This document shows positions 36,351-45,306 of a stretch of DNA of 64,000 bases, piece after piece. The stretch covers positions 62,001-126,000 of the forward strand of contig JADCAS010000020.1 in assembly GCA_020401865.1 (NCBI GenBank), given 5' to 3'. Below the pieces are notes generated by a model. That model saw only the letters and a program-made list of their open reading frames with translations, did not search any database and was not told the origin of the DNA. Within the stretch, counting starts at the first letter, position 1. Each line of letters opens with the position of its first letter. The stretch is from Phenylobacterium sp. GTDB lineage: Bacteria > Pseudomonadota > Alphaproteobacteria > Caulobacterales > Caulobacteraceae. The position numbers were made by a program, and so were the translations under genes.

Positions 36351-36845
36351 TCAGACGATCGAACGGTTGTCGCGGTCGATCCGCACCGCCTCGGCGATCA
36401 GCGCGGCGACGGCGAAGAAGGATAAGCAAATCACCAGGAGAAGGACATCGAGCATCCTCAGGGTGATGGCCACCCCGTGCGGAACCAAACTCGTCAGCGA
36501 TCCCAGGGTCGGCGCCGCGACGACGATGAACATCGATCCGCTCGCCAGCGCCGCAAAGCGATAGAAACCCGTCACGATCTTGCGGGTGAAGGGAAAGCCG
36601 CGTTCGAGCGCGCCGAGCACGCGTTCGAGCTGCAGCAGGGCGCCAAACAGGCCCAACGCCCCGATAAGCATCGCAGCGTCAACCCACGGGTTTCCGCCCG
36701 GATCGGCGCGGAGGACTTCAATGACGGGGTTGGAGGGCTTTAGCCACATCGCGAGAAAGAGTGCGACAAGGATGAGCGCGAGGCCCTGCACAATCCTTCG
36801 AACCCGCCGCACCGTCGGTGCGCCGGGCCATTGAGCCTTTTCCAT
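36351..36845 (-). CDS. DUF2975 family membrane protein
   Basis: 164 aa from ATG 36845, with AAAGGGA about eight bases upstream. Four membrane helices are visible (about 18-36, 55-74, 95-117, 126-152) and the tail is RIDRDNRSIV. The length, topology and pairing with a small XRE regulator match DUF2975 proteins. Function is unknown. The AT-rich interval upstream (36846-36954) is shared with the divergent NTF2-like gene and should contain both promoters. Confidence 0.75.
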   Translation of the reverse strand: MEKAQWPGAPTVRRVRRIVQGLALILVALFLAMWLKPSNPVIEVLRADPGGNPWVDAAMLIGALGLFGALLQLERVLGALERGFPFTRKIVTGFYRFAALASGSMFIVVAAPTLGSLTSLVPHGVAITLRMLDVLLLVICLSFFAVAALIAEAVRIDRDNRSIV

Positions 36846-36954
36846 CTTGACATCCCTTTCTGTAAAACAATAAAAGTTTGTTGAAAGGAAGATTGAATGC
36901 CTGTCGCGCCCCGCGTCAAGGGTCACGCACAGGTGCGCAGAAGAGGAGAGCAAA

Positions 36955-37500
36955 ATGCGTGAACTCATCGTCGCGGGAAGTTTCTTCCTGCTGGCATTGG
37001 CCCCGTCAGGCGCGGTGAATGCCCAACCCGTACCTGCGGCTACCCAGGCGCAGAGCGACTCCGCCGAAATTGGTGACGTCATCAAACGTTTCGACGCAGC
37101 GATCCGCGCGCAGGATCTTGATGCGCTCAAGTCTGTCTTCCATGCGAACACAATCAGTTGGCGTGCGACCGGGCATCCCTCTTCCCGTGCGTGGATCGAG
37201 AAGGCGACGAACACCCCTGTCGCCGCGCTCGAAGACCAGGGAGCTCACCAGCTCCTCGGCGCCCCGGAGGTGAAGGGCTCAGCGCTTGCCGAGCGGTTTG
37301 GCCCACCGGTGATCGTCAGCGACGGACAGCTTGCGACAGTGACCTTCCGCTACGCATTCACGGAGAACGGCAAGGTGTCCAACTGGGGCTCGGAAAGCTG
37401 GCAGATGATCAAGGGCGACAGCGGTTGGCGGATCGTAAACCTGCTCTTCTCGTACAATCTGCAGAACGTGGCGCCGATGCCGCTCGACCACCTGAAGTGA
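36955..37500 (+). CDS. Exported SnoaL/NTF2-like (DUF4440-type) protein
   Basis: 181 aa with a clear signal peptide (1-23, ending VNAQ). The remainder matches the NTF2-like cone fold of nuclear-transport-factor/SnoaL/DUF4440 proteins: EIGDVIKRFDAAIRAQDLDALKSVFHANT near the start, and the late ESWQMIKGDSGWRIVNL strand pair. Likely periplasmic; ligand or activity unknown. Its codon usage is less GC-extreme than the flanking transporter genes, in keeping with a recently acquired segment. Confidence 0.75.
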   Translation: MRELIVAGSFFLLALAPSGAVNAQPVPAATQAQSDSAEIGDVIKRFDAAIRAQDLDALKSVFHANTISWRATGHPSSRAWIEKATNTPVAALEDQGAHQLLGAPEVKGSALAERFGPPVIVSDGQLATVTFRYAFTENGKVSNWGSESWQMIKGDSGWRIVNLLFSYNLQNVAPMPLDHLK

Positions 37501-37760
37501 AGGCGGCTCCCCGACCCGCGCCTGAACACCTGCGAATGAACTCGGCGGGTCTAGCTTGTCCGACGCTCCTCTCCAGGCCCTGAGAGCTGGCTTGGGTTTC
37601 CACTGAACCGGAGAGGAGCGCCCTGAACATCGAAACGGGTCCCTAGGCGGAGCCACCGGCCCCATGAGCGTTTCGACATCGCTCGAAAGGGGCGACGCCT
37701 AAACGCCCCGCTCCTCGAAGTCGCCTGGCGCACAGCGTTTTTCAGGGTCGCCGGGCCTCG
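37501..37760. other. Right part of the inserted segment, no gene seen
   Basis: A perfect 11-bp inverted repeat (CGCTCCTCTCC at 37564-37574 and its complement at 37610-37620) could form a stem with a 35-base loop. No gene could be supported. A T5 run occurs just before the 206-bp repeat copy. Confidence 0.45.
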
Positions 37761-37966
37761 CCATCATCGGTGCGGTCGTAGCGGAGTTCGCCGCCGGATC
37801 CGGCGGCGTGCGCGGCCTCGCCTGGCAGATCCTGGACGCCGGGAACAAGCTCCAGACCGACCGGATGATCGCCGCCCTGGTGGTGCTGGCGGTGATGGGA
37901 GTGGCCGTGCACGCCGGCCTGGAGCGCCTGGAGCGGGCGGGTCTCAGATGGTGGCGCGGACGTTAG
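37761..37966 (+). pseudogene. Orphan 3' end of an ABC permease gene (second 206-bp repeat copy)
   Basis: These 206 bp encode the last 68 residues and stop codon of the same permease found at 35049-35816, but no start or upstream part is present. The preceding ten bases (37751-37760) match the permease only partly. All five differences from the intact gene are silent. The copy therefore appears to come from a functional allele, not from a decaying duplicate. It probably marks the right junction of the 1.94-kb insertion. Confidence 0.85.
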
Positions 37967-38057
37967 GCCCCAGTTAACAGAGACATGGGTAAGATGTATG
38001 GTCGGGGGAGAACTCCCGTTGTAGGCCGCAGAACCGCCCGTCGAAGGTGACCCGCGT

Positions 38058-39131
38058 ATGAAGCATAGCGCCGCAGAGCTCATGGAACTGGCCCGGGATA
38101 GGTCCGGCGAACGCAGGCGCGAACTCATGCACCGGGTGGCGGACATGTACTTCCAGTTCAGCCCGCGATCGGATGATCCGGCGCTGGGACTATTCGACGA
38201 CATCCTGAACCAGCTGGCCCAGGAGATGGAAAGCAAGGTGCGGGCGGAGCTGGCCAACCGGATGGCTCTGGCGAGAACGCCGCTTGTGGGCCTGATCCGC
38301 TCCCTTGCCCTTGATGAGACCATCGACGTGGCCAGCCCGATCCTCCAGCTCTCGCGGTCCGTCGCTGAGGCGGACTTGATCGAAGTGGCCCGGACGCGCA
38401 GCGAAGCGCACCTTATGGCCCTCTCCCGCCGGGCGAACCTCCCGGTCAGTGTCTCGGACGCGATCGTTGAGCGTGCCGAAGAAAGCACCCTGGAGGTGTT
38501 GCTCGCGAACGCCTCCGCCAACCTGTCTCGGGAGGCTCACGAGCGCCTCGTGGACAGGGCGATGGCGCATCCCGCGCTGCAAGGCGCCGTAGTCCGTTAC
38601 GCCAAGCTGCCGGTCGACCTGCTGAACGAAATGTATTTCGTGGTGGAGGAACGCTTGCGCACCGCAATCCTCCAGCGGAACGCCCAGATCAAGCCAGAGG
38701 AGCTCGACGAGCTGCTGCGGCAGAGTCGGGAACGGGTCGCGACCCGGAAGAGGCCCCTGCCCGAAGACTTCGCCCGGGCGCAAAAGACGGTCAAAGCCGC
38801 CGAGGTCCGCGGCGGCATCAGTCCCAGCTCCCTGGTCGGCTTCCTTCGTAGCGGGGACACCACGGCCTACCTGATCGCGATCTCCCGCCTCGCCGGGGTG
38901 GAGTTCGAGACCGCCCGCAATATCCACGAGCGACGAGAACTGGACGCCCTGTCGATCATCTGCAAGGCGGCCAGCTTCGACCGGGCGATCTTCATTACCC
39001 TCGCCGTCCTCGTGCTCGGACGCGAGAACAATCCCATGGGACGGGCCCGGGAGTACGGGGAAATCTACGACGCCCTGCCCCGCGAGGTCGCCCGCAGGAC
39101 AGTGAAGTTCTGGGGCGGCCCGCGGAACTGA
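38058..39131 (+). CDS. DUF2336 domain-containing protein
   Basis: 357 aa, soluble and helical. The segment LARDRSGERRRELMHRVADMYF near the start and the repeated LANRMALARTPLVGLIRSLALDE-type helices are characteristic of DUF2336, a family found almost only in Alphaproteobacteria. Function is unknown; the repeat-like helices suggest a protein-interaction scaffold. An AAGGTG site lies seven bases before the ATG. It faces ilvE convergently with only 7 bp between stops. Confidence 0.85.
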   Translation: MKHSAAELMELARDRSGERRRELMHRVADMYFQFSPRSDDPALGLFDDILNQLAQEMESKVRAELANRMALARTPLVGLIRSLALDETIDVASPILQLSRSVAEADLIEVARTRSEAHLMALSRRANLPVSVSDAIVERAEESTLEVLLANASANLSREAHERLVDRAMAHPALQGAVVRYAKLPVDLLNEMYFVVEERLRTAILQRNAQIKPEELDELLRQSRERVATRKRPLPEDFARAQKTVKAAEVRGGISPSSLVGFLRSGDTTAYLIAISRLAGVEFETARNIHERRELDALSIICKAASFDRAIFITLAVLVLGRENNPMGRAREYGEIYDALPREVARRTVKFWGGPRN

Positions 39132-39138
39132 TCGGGGG

Positions 39139-40017
39139 TCAGGCCTGCCGGCGAACCAGGCGGGCGTAATCGTCCATCAGGCTCAGGGAAATGTTCCCCG
39201 GCTTGAATGTGTACTCACCGATCTCGGCAACCGGCGTCACCTCCGCAGCCGAACCCACGACAAAACACTCTGAGAAGTTGGAAAGCTCCTCGGGTCGGAT
39301 ATGGCGTTCGATCACGTCAAATCCCTTGGTGCGCGCCAAGGCGATCACGGTCTGACGGGTCAGGCCGTTCAGGAAGCAGTCCGGTGTTGGCGTGATGAGC
39401 GCTCCGTCCTGCACAAAGAAGACGTTCGAGCCCGTGCTCTCGGCCACATAGCCGCGATAGTCGAGCATCATGGCGTCGGTATAGCCAGCCTTCTCGGCGG
39501 CGTGCTTGGACAGGGTGCAGATCATGTAGAGGCCGGTGGCTTTGGCGTGCACCGGCTCAGTGTCGGGCGAGGGCCGGCGGTACTTCGCCCAGCAGAGCCG
39601 GATGCCCTTCGCCTTCTGTTCCGGCGAGAAGTAGGACGGCCAGTCCCAGACCGCGACGGCGACATGAATCCGGGTGTTCTGGGCCGAGACCCCGATCATC
39701 TCCGAGCCCCGCCAGGCGATTGGCCGGATGTAGGCGTCCTCCAGCCCATTGCGGGCGCAAGCGTCCTTGCAGGCCTGGTCGATCTCGTCCACCGTGAACG
39801 GGATCTCGAAATCCAGGATTTCCGCCGACTTGAACAGCCGCTCGGTATGCTCGCGGAGCTTGAAGATCTCTCCGCCGTACATGCGCTCACCCTCGAACAC
39901 GGCGGAGGCATAGTGGAGACCATGTGTCAGTACGTGCACCTTCGCCTCGCGCCAGGGCGTAAACTGGCCGTCCAGCCAGATCCATCCGTCGCGGTCGTCA
40001 AAGGGAACAATTGACAT
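39139..40017 (-). CDS. ilvE: Branched-chain amino acid aminotransferase
   Basis: 292 aa, class IV aminotransferase fold, near the usual 300 residues. It carries out the last step of leucine, isoleucine and valine synthesis using PLP. Recognisable parts include DGQFTPWREAKVHVLTHGLHYASAVFEGER at the N-terminus, the PLP lysine in VHAKATGLY (about 158), and a C-terminal ESTGSNVFF motif (about 193-201). AAAGGAG lies ten bases before the ATG. It is divergent from the response regulator gene at 40112. Confidence 0.93.
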   Translation of the reverse strand: MSIVPFDDRDGWIWLDGQFTPWREAKVHVLTHGLHYASAVFEGERMYGGEIFKLREHTERLFKSAEILDFEIPFTVDEIDQACKDACARNGLEDAYIRPIAWRGSEMIGVSAQNTRIHVAVAVWDWPSYFSPEQKAKGIRLCWAKYRRPSPDTEPVHAKATGLYMICTLSKHAAEKAGYTDAMMLDYRGYVAESTGSNVFFVQDGALITPTPDCFLNGLTRQTVIALARTKGFDVIERHIRPEELSNFSECFVVGSAAEVTPVAEIGEYTFKPGNISLSLMDDYARLVRRQA

Positions 40018-40111
40018 TGGAAGTGTTTCTCCTTTCGCAGGTCGTTCCTTACAGCCCCGGGAAGGTCCGGCGTCAATGGGTTAACCTGCCCGGGCCCGGG
40101 AGGTCCGCGCC

Positions 40112-40819
40112 ATGACGACAGCCGCGCCCGCCAACCCGCGCCACCTGCTTGTGGTCGATGACGACGACCGGATCCGGGAGTTGCTGAAGACCTTCCTCAC
40201 CCGGTCCGGCTTCAGGGTTACTGCGGCTGCGGGTGCGGCGCCGGCTCGCCAGCTCCTGGAAGCCCTCGACTTCGACCTTGCCGTGCTGGATGTCATGATG
40301 CCGGGAGAGGACGGCCTGTCCCTGATTGCGTGGTTGAGGGGCCGCCCCGGGCGAACGGGCCGGCTCCCCGTCCTCATGCTGACCGCGCGGGGCGAACCCG
40401 GTGACCGCATCGAAGGCCTCAGGCGGGGCGCCGATGACTACCTGGCCAAGCCCTTTGAACCCGAGGAGCTGGTCCTGCGCATCGAGGCCATACTCAGGCG
40501 GGCGACGGAGGGGCCGGCCAACGGGGGATCGGGTCTCAGCCTGGGTCCCTGCATCTTCGACCCGGGAAGGGGCGAACTGATCCGCGACGGACGCCCCGTC
40601 CGTCTCACCGAGGCCGAGGTCAGCCTCCTTCGGCGGCTGGCCCAGAGCCCGCACGAACCGGTCGAGCGCCGCGACCTGATCCAGCCCGATGTCGACCCCT
40701 CCGGCCGGGCGATCGACATCCAGGTCACGCGTCTGAGGCGCAAGATCGAGACCGACCCCCGTTCTCCGCGCTACTTGCAGACCGTACGCGGGATCGGCTA
40801 TCTGCTGGCGCCCGACTGA
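40112..40819 (+). CDS. OmpR-family response regulator (PetR-like)
   Basis: 235 aa. The receiver domain has acidic Asp16-Asp18, phosphorylation site Asp60 in LAVLDVMMP and Lys in YLAKPFEP (about 110). The winged-helix domain follows (about 140-235), with AIDIQVTRLRRKIETDP. GGGAGG lies about nine bases before the ATG. Its stop overlaps the kinase start by one base (TGATG). PetR/PetP of Rhodobacter is the closest named pair I can think of; orthology is not established. Confidence 0.9.
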   Translation: MTTAAPANPRHLLVVDDDDRIRELLKTFLTRSGFRVTAAAGAAPARQLLEALDFDLAVLDVMMPGEDGLSLIAWLRGRPGRTGRLPVLMLTARGEPGDRIEGLRRGADDYLAKPFEPEELVLRIEAILRRATEGPANGGSGLSLGPCIFDPGRGELIRDGRPVRLTEAEVSLLRRLAQSPHEPVERRDLIQPDVDPSGRAIDIQVTRLRRKIETDPRSPRYLQTVRGIGYLLAPD

Positions 40820-42177
40820 TGGCCCGCTTCGGTCCGGCCCCGGACGCCTGGCGGCGGCTGATCAAGCGCAGCCTCCCGACCACCCTCTATGGGCGCACCT
40901 TTCTGATTATCGTCCTGCCGGTCGCCCTCATGCAGCTGGCGGTGGCCTGGGTCTTCTTCGACGCCCACTGGCGGACGGTGACCATGAGGCTTTCCGAGGG
41001 CCTCGCCGGCGACATCGCCTGGGCCCTGGAAAGCTACGAGGATGATCCGACCCCGTCGGGATTGGCGCGGACGGCTGGCCGCGCGGAAAGGTCCATGAGC
41101 CTGTCGATCGCCTTCCAGCCTGACCGGCCGCTGCCGGAGACCCGTCGCCGCAACGCCCTGGCGGCGGTGGACGCCTCGCTCAGGCAGGCGTTATCGGCGC
41201 GGATCGACGCCCCGTTCTGGTTCGACACCACCCGGTACCCGGCCTATGTGGATATCCGCGTGCAGACCCGGGGCGGAGTCCTCAGGGTGCTCGCGCCCAA
41301 GGAGCGCGCCGTCGCTACTCAGGGCCTGATCTTCCTGGGATGGATGGCGGCGGCGACCCTGATCCTGACCGGGGTCTCCCTGCTGTTCATTCGCAACCAG
41401 GTCCGGGCTATCGAACGCCTTGCCCAGGCCGCCGAGGACTTCGGTCGGGGTCGGGACGCGCCCGCCTTCAAGCCCCATGGCGCTCGAGAAGTCCGCCAGG
41501 CCGCTCAGGCCTTCCTGGCCATGAAGGCCCGCATCCAGCGGCACATTGAGCAAAGGACGGCGCTTCTGGCCTCGGTGAGCCACGACCTGAGGACGCCCCT
41601 CACCCGCTTGCGGCTTGAGCTTGCCCTCGCCGAACCCGGCCCGGCCACACAGGCCATGAAGCAGGATCTCTCGGAAATGGAGCACATGATCGACGAGTAC
41701 CTGGCCTTTGCGCGCGGAGAGGGTGGAGAGCAGGCCGTTGATCTGGACATCGCCGACCTGGTGCAGGAGGCCGCCGAGGGCGCACGCCGCACCGGGGCGA
41801 AGGTGGATGTGGCGGCGCCAGCGCCGGTTCCCTTCCGCGGGCGGCGCAGCGCCCTCAAGCGGGCCGTCGCCAACCTGATCGGCAACGCCGCCGCCCACGG
41901 CCAGGAGGTTCAGGTGGCGGTCGAGGCCACACCATCCGGGATCAGCGTCCGGGTCGACGACGACGGTCCTGGCATTCCCCCGGAACGCCGCGAAGAGGCG
42001 TTCCGCGCCTTCAACCGCCTTGATGAATCCCGCAACCAGAACGCCAAGGGCGTCGGCCTGGGCCTGGCCATCGCGCGGGACGCCGCCCGTAGCCACGGCG
42101 GGGACGTAAGGCTGGAAGACTCGCCCCTCGGCGGCCTGCGCGCGGTCCTGAGACTGCCCGGTTCCGGCGGGAATTGA
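40819..42177 (+). CDS. Sensor histidine kinase (EnvZ/PetP-like)
   Basis: 452 aa. Membrane helices at about 29-48 and 172-195 flank a periplasmic domain of about 120 residues. HAMP follows, then the phospho-acceptor His255 in ASVSHDLRTPLTRLRLELA, and the ATPase boxes NLIGNAAAH, DDDGPGIP and GVGLGLAIA. It is translationally coupled to its response regulator. EnvZ-like in domain layout; the signal is unknown. Confidence 0.92.
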   Translation: MARFGPAPDAWRRLIKRSLPTTLYGRTFLIIVLPVALMQLAVAWVFFDAHWRTVTMRLSEGLAGDIAWALESYEDDPTPSGLARTAGRAERSMSLSIAFQPDRPLPETRRRNALAAVDASLRQALSARIDAPFWFDTTRYPAYVDIRVQTRGGVLRVLAPKERAVATQGLIFLGWMAAATLILTGVSLLFIRNQVRAIERLAQAAEDFGRGRDAPAFKPHGAREVRQAAQAFLAMKARIQRHIEQRTALLASVSHDLRTPLTRLRLELALAEPGPATQAMKQDLSEMEHMIDEYLAFARGEGGEQAVDLDIADLVQEAAEGARRTGAKVDVAAPAPVPFRGRRSALKRAVANLIGNAAAHGQEVQVAVEATPSGISVRVDDDGPGIPPERREEAFRAFNRLDESRNQNAKGVGLGLAIARDAARSHGGDVRLEDSPLGGLRAVLRLPGSGGN

Positions 42178-42226
42178 CGTAGGGGAAGAGCGGATGGTAG
42201 CGAGGACTGACCTCATCGGAGCTCTC

Positions 42227-42661
42227 ATGACACCTTCCCAGACAGCCTTCATCGCCGCCACCGCACTGGCTCTTTCCGCCAGCGCGGCCTTCGCAAGCAC
42301 CTCGCCGGTCGGCGTCTGGTATACGGAGGACAAGCAGGGGAAGGTTCGCATCGCCCCCTGCGGCGACAAACTGTGCGGTGTTATCATTTCAGGCCGGGGC
42401 AAGGATGGGAAACCTGCCTCTGATGCGCGGGACGACGCCAATCCGAACCCCGCCCTGAGAAGCCGCCCCATTCTCGGGCTCCAGATTCTCCGCGACTTCA
42501 AGCCCACAGGGCCGGGGCGCTGGGGCGGCGGCAAGATTTATGACCCGAACACCGGACGGACCTACGATTCCAAGCTCAGCCTTTCGAACGGAGGCGTCCT
42601 CAAGGTCGAAGGATGCGTCACGGTCATCTGCGTAAGCCAGACCTGGACCCCGGCGGACTAA
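42227..42661 (+). CDS. DUF2147 domain-containing exported protein
   Basis: 144 aa from ATG 42227, which has GGAG upstream and begins a clean signal peptide (1-23, ending AFA). The mature part is the DUF2147 fold: SPVGVWYTEDKQGKVRIAPC, then CGVIISGRGKDG and GGKIYDPNTGRTYDSKLSL. Four conserved cysteines could form disulfides in the periplasm. Function is unknown. It overlaps the convergent proC gene by 4 nt. Confidence 0.85.
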   Translation: MTPSQTAFIAATALALSASAAFASTSPVGVWYTEDKQGKVRIAPCGDKLCGVIISGRGKDGKPASDARDDANPNPALRSRPILGLQILRDFKPTGPGRWGGGKIYDPNTGRTYDSKLSLSNGGVLKVEGCVTVICVSQTWTPAD

Positions 42662-43452
42662 CTCCCAAGCTCAGCCGAACGGCGCGCTGCGGCGGCGACG
42701 GCGGCCTCCAGCAGGGGACCCAGCCCGCCCTCGCCCATCAGGACCGCCAGGGCGGCCTCGGTCGTACCCTTTGGGGAGGTCACCTGGCGCCGAAGTTCGG
42801 CAGGGTCCTCGCCGCTGGCGTCCAGGAGGGCCGCGGCGCCGACCATAGTGGCCCGGGCAAGGTCCCGGGCGGCGTCGGCAGGCAGTCCCGCTGTGACGCC
42901 CGCCGCCTCCAGGGCCTCTACGAAGGCGTAGAAATAGGCCGGCGCCGAACCGGAGACCCCTGTCGCGGCGTGCAGCAGGTCCTCCCGGGGGAGGTCCACG
43001 ACGGTGGCGACCGGGCCGAAAAGGATGCGGGCGCGGCGGCCCGCCTCGGGGTTGTGGGCGAAGAGGCTGGCGACCCCCCTGCCCACCGCCACCGCCGTCG
43101 TCGGCATGACCCTGGCGACCGGACGCCCCTCGAAGGCTTCTGAGATGTCGGCGGCGCGGACACCCGCCGCGACCGAGATGATCACAGCGTCGCGATTGAG
43201 GTCTCCGGTGATGGCGGCCGCCGCCTGCCGCCAGACTTGGGGCTTTACGGCCAGAAACACCGTCCCGGCGCGGGCCAGCTCCGCCGGACCGGGGGACAGA
43301 AGCGCGCCCGCGCGCCCTGCGGCGCGGGCCGCATCGGAGGGCGACGGATCGAGGATCATGAGGTCCGCGCCTGCCGGACCGCCAAAGCGGCTCCAGCCTT
43401 CAATGAGGGCGCCGCCCAGGCGCCCGGCGCCAAGCATCAGAACAGGGGTCAT
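42658..43452 (-). CDS. proC: Pyrroline-5-carboxylate reductase
   Basis: 264 aa, standard length. It reduces pyrroline-5-carboxylate to proline with NAD(P)H. The Rossmann motif GAGRLGGAL lies at 8-16, and the substrate-binding C-terminal helical domain has the family signature around VTSPKGTTEAAL (about 227-238). VKPQVW and MPTTAVAVGRG are also typical. It is encoded 63 bp after a YbjN gene on the same strand, an arrangement I recall from Caulobacterales. Confidence 0.93.
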   Translation of the reverse strand: MTPVLMLGAGRLGGALIEGWSRFGGPAGADLMILDPSPSDAARAAGRAGALLSPGPAELARAGTVFLAVKPQVWRQAAAAITGDLNRDAVIISVAAGVRAADISEAFEGRPVARVMPTTAVAVGRGVASLFAHNPEAGRRARILFGPVATVVDLPREDLLHAATGVSGSAPAYFYAFVEALEAAGVTAGLPADAARDLARATMVGAAALLDASGEDPAELRRQVTSPKGTTEAALAVLMGEGGLGPLLEAAVAAAARRSAELGS

Positions 43453-43515
43453 CGCCGCCTCCGCCCCTGCCCCATTAGAGCGCGGGCAGCGAAATGGAAA
43501 CCCGCCACTGTAGCC

Positions 43516-44019
43516 TCAGGCTTCTCCGACCGTCTCGAACATGCAGGCGGCGAGGGCTTCGGCCGGCGGCTTGCCGCATCGGATCAGGAAGTCGAAAGCC
43601 GGGAAGAAACGCTCGGCAGCCTCCATGGCCACGTCGATCATCCCGGCGGTCTGACCGAGACCCGGATGCTCGCCGGGAAGGAGGGGCGTTCCAAAGCGGA
43701 ACAGGATTTCGCCGTCGTCCCGCATTTCGAACAGACCCAGGGACGCCCGGGCGTTGACCCCGGCGAGGAGTTCAAACACCTGCCCGCGGAGGCTCTCGGG
43801 GGCGCACATGTCGAGGGACAGGCTCACCTGGAGGCAGTCGACGTCCGGGCGCCAGGTGAAGCAGAGGCCGAAGTCCCGCCAGCCGCCCGACAGAGTGAAG
43901 GCGACGTCGCCACACTCCGTCCTGTCGAACTGCAGGTTCTCGGCCTCGAGGACATGTTCGACCACGTCCAGGGGGTCCTGGCTGAACAGGGCCTCGTCCT
44001 CGGACAGGGGAGATTCCAT
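43516..44019 (-). CDS. YbjN domain-containing protein
   Basis: 167 aa from ATG 44019, with AGGAGG about 11 bases upstream. A GTG start at 44109 would add 30 residues and cannot be excluded. The fold and motifs (DPLDVVEHVLEAENLQFDR, then LFEMRDDGEILFRFGTPL) match the YbjN/type III chaperone-like sensory family. Its role is uncertain. Probably co-transcribed with proC downstream. Confidence 0.75.
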   Translation of the reverse strand: MESPLSEDEALFSQDPLDVVEHVLEAENLQFDRTECGDVAFTLSGGWRDFGLCFTWRPDVDCLQVSLSLDMCAPESLRGQVFELLAGVNARASLGLFEMRDDGEILFRFGTPLLPGEHPGLGQTAGMIDVAMEAAERFFPAFDFLIRCGKPPAEALAACMFETVGEA

Positions 44020-44144
44020 GCGGCTGAAAGCCTCCTCGCTGAGCTCGAATCGTCGATCTCGTGAGGACAGGCTAATCCGGATCGGGAGATTCCCTACAGC
44101 GGGATTCACCTCTTATCGGCTGTAATCAGCCTGGGACCTGTGGA

Positions 44145-44399
44145 TCATTTCGCAGCGGGCTTGCGGGGCGCGCGGGCCCGGGGGGCTGCGCGCAGGCCCG
44201 CAACCTCCTCACGGAGGGCGGCAAGCTCAGCCCGCAGGGCGTCCAACTCATCGCGGCGGACCAGGTCCAGTTCCGCCACCCAGCGATCGGCTTGGGCGCG
44301 GAAGGCGGCCTTGGCCTCATCACCCGCACTCTGGGCGAGGCCCATGGCGGCGTTGGTCAGGCGGGCCATTTCGTCGAGGAAGGGGTTCTGTGTCTGCAT
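44145..44399 (-). CDS. ubiK: Ubiquinone biosynthesis accessory factor UbiK (BMFP)
   Basis: 84 aa. A short amphipathic start (NPFLDEMARLTNAAMG) and a long C-terminal coiled coil (RDELDALRAELAALREEVAGL, about 49-69) with a basic Ala/Arg/Lys tail are the hallmarks of the BMFP/YqiC family. UbiK assists the ubiquinone ring-modifying complex and binds membranes. It is divergent from lgt. Confidence 0.85.
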   Translation of the reverse strand: MQTQNPFLDEMARLTNAAMGLAQSAGDEAKAAFRAQADRWVAELDLVRRDELDALRAELAALREEVAGLRAAPRARAPRKPAAK

Positions 44400-44481
44400 G
44401 TACTGAATATGGGCCCTTCGGAGGTGAAAGCGAAGGGGTTCTCGGCTAGACCATGGGTCCGTAGTGACACGGAGACCCGCC

Positions 44482-45306
44482 TTGGCCCTGCCTTTCCCGC
44501 AGATTGATCCCGTTCTGATCCAGATCGGGCCCCTGGCCATACGGTGGTACGCCCTGGCTTACATCTTCGGCATCCTCGCCGCCTGGCGGTACGCGAGCGC
44601 CATGATCAGCCGGCCGGGCCTGTGGGGAAGCCGTGCGCCGCCTGTGGACAAGACGGGACTTGAGGACCTCGTCCTGTGGATTACCCTGGGGATCATCGTG
44701 GGAGGAAGGCTGGGCCACGTCTTCTTCTACACACCGGCAATCCTGGTGACCGACCCGCTGGAGGTCTTCAAGGTCTGGAACGGCGGCATGAGCTTCCATG
44801 GCGGCTGCCTGGGGGTGCTGGTGGCCGTCGGCGTGTTCGTCCGTCGGCGGGCCCTGGACCTCTTCTCCCTGGGCGACATGGTATGCGCCGTGGTTCCCAT
44901 CGGCCTCTTCCTCGGGCGGGTCGCCAACTTCATCAACGGTGAGCTCTGGGGGCGCCCCACGGACCTGCCCTGGGCCATGATCTTTCCCGCCGCCGGTCCC
45001 GAGCCGCGGCATCCCAGCCAGCTCTATGAGGCCGCCCTTGAGGGTATTGTCCTGTTCCTGGTCCTGCGTTGGGCGACCCACCGAGCGGGTCTTCTGTCAC
45101 GGCCCGGGGTGACGGCTGGTCTCTTCTTTGCAGGCTACGGCCTGTTCCGGATCCTGGTCGAGACCGTCCGGGAACCCGATTTCTACATGCCCGCCTTTCC
45201 CCTTGGACTGACGATGGGGATGATCCTCAGCCTGCCCATGGTGCTGTTTGGCGCCTGGCTGGTCCGCCGCGGCCTCGCCGCCGGTCCGGACGCCAGCCCC
45301 AGGTGA
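44482..45306 (+). CDS. lgt: Prolipoprotein diacylglyceryl transferase
   Basis: 274 aa from the TTG at 44482, preferred because GGAGA lies six bases upstream and the product then starts MALPFPQIDPVL as in relatives; a GTG 18 bases earlier is possible. A polytopic inner-membrane enzyme that attaches diacylglycerol to the lipobox Cys of prolipoproteins. Key segments include IRWYALAYI (N-terminus), SFHGGCLGV (about 110-118) and the Lgt signature GRVANFINGELWGRPTDLP (about 147-165). Seven helices. Its stop overlaps the start of the next gene. Confidence 0.95.
   Translation: MALPFPQIDPVLIQIGPLAIRWYALAYIFGILAAWRYASAMISRPGLWGSRAPPVDKTGLEDLVLWITLGIIVGGRLGHVFFYTPAILVTDPLEVFKVWNGGMSFHGGCLGVLVAVGVFVRRRALDLFSLGDMVCAVVPIGLFLGRVANFINGELWGRPTDLPWAMIFPAAGPEPRHPSQLYEAALEGIVLFLVLRWATHRAGLLSRPGVTAGLFFAGYGLFRILVETVREPDFYMPAFPLGLTMGMILSLPMVLFGAWLVRRGLAAGPDASPR

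Noticed and set aside
40079..40086. GGTTAACC palindrome between ilvE and the response regulator
   Set aside because: An 8-bp palindrome is too short and common to call an operator without other copies.
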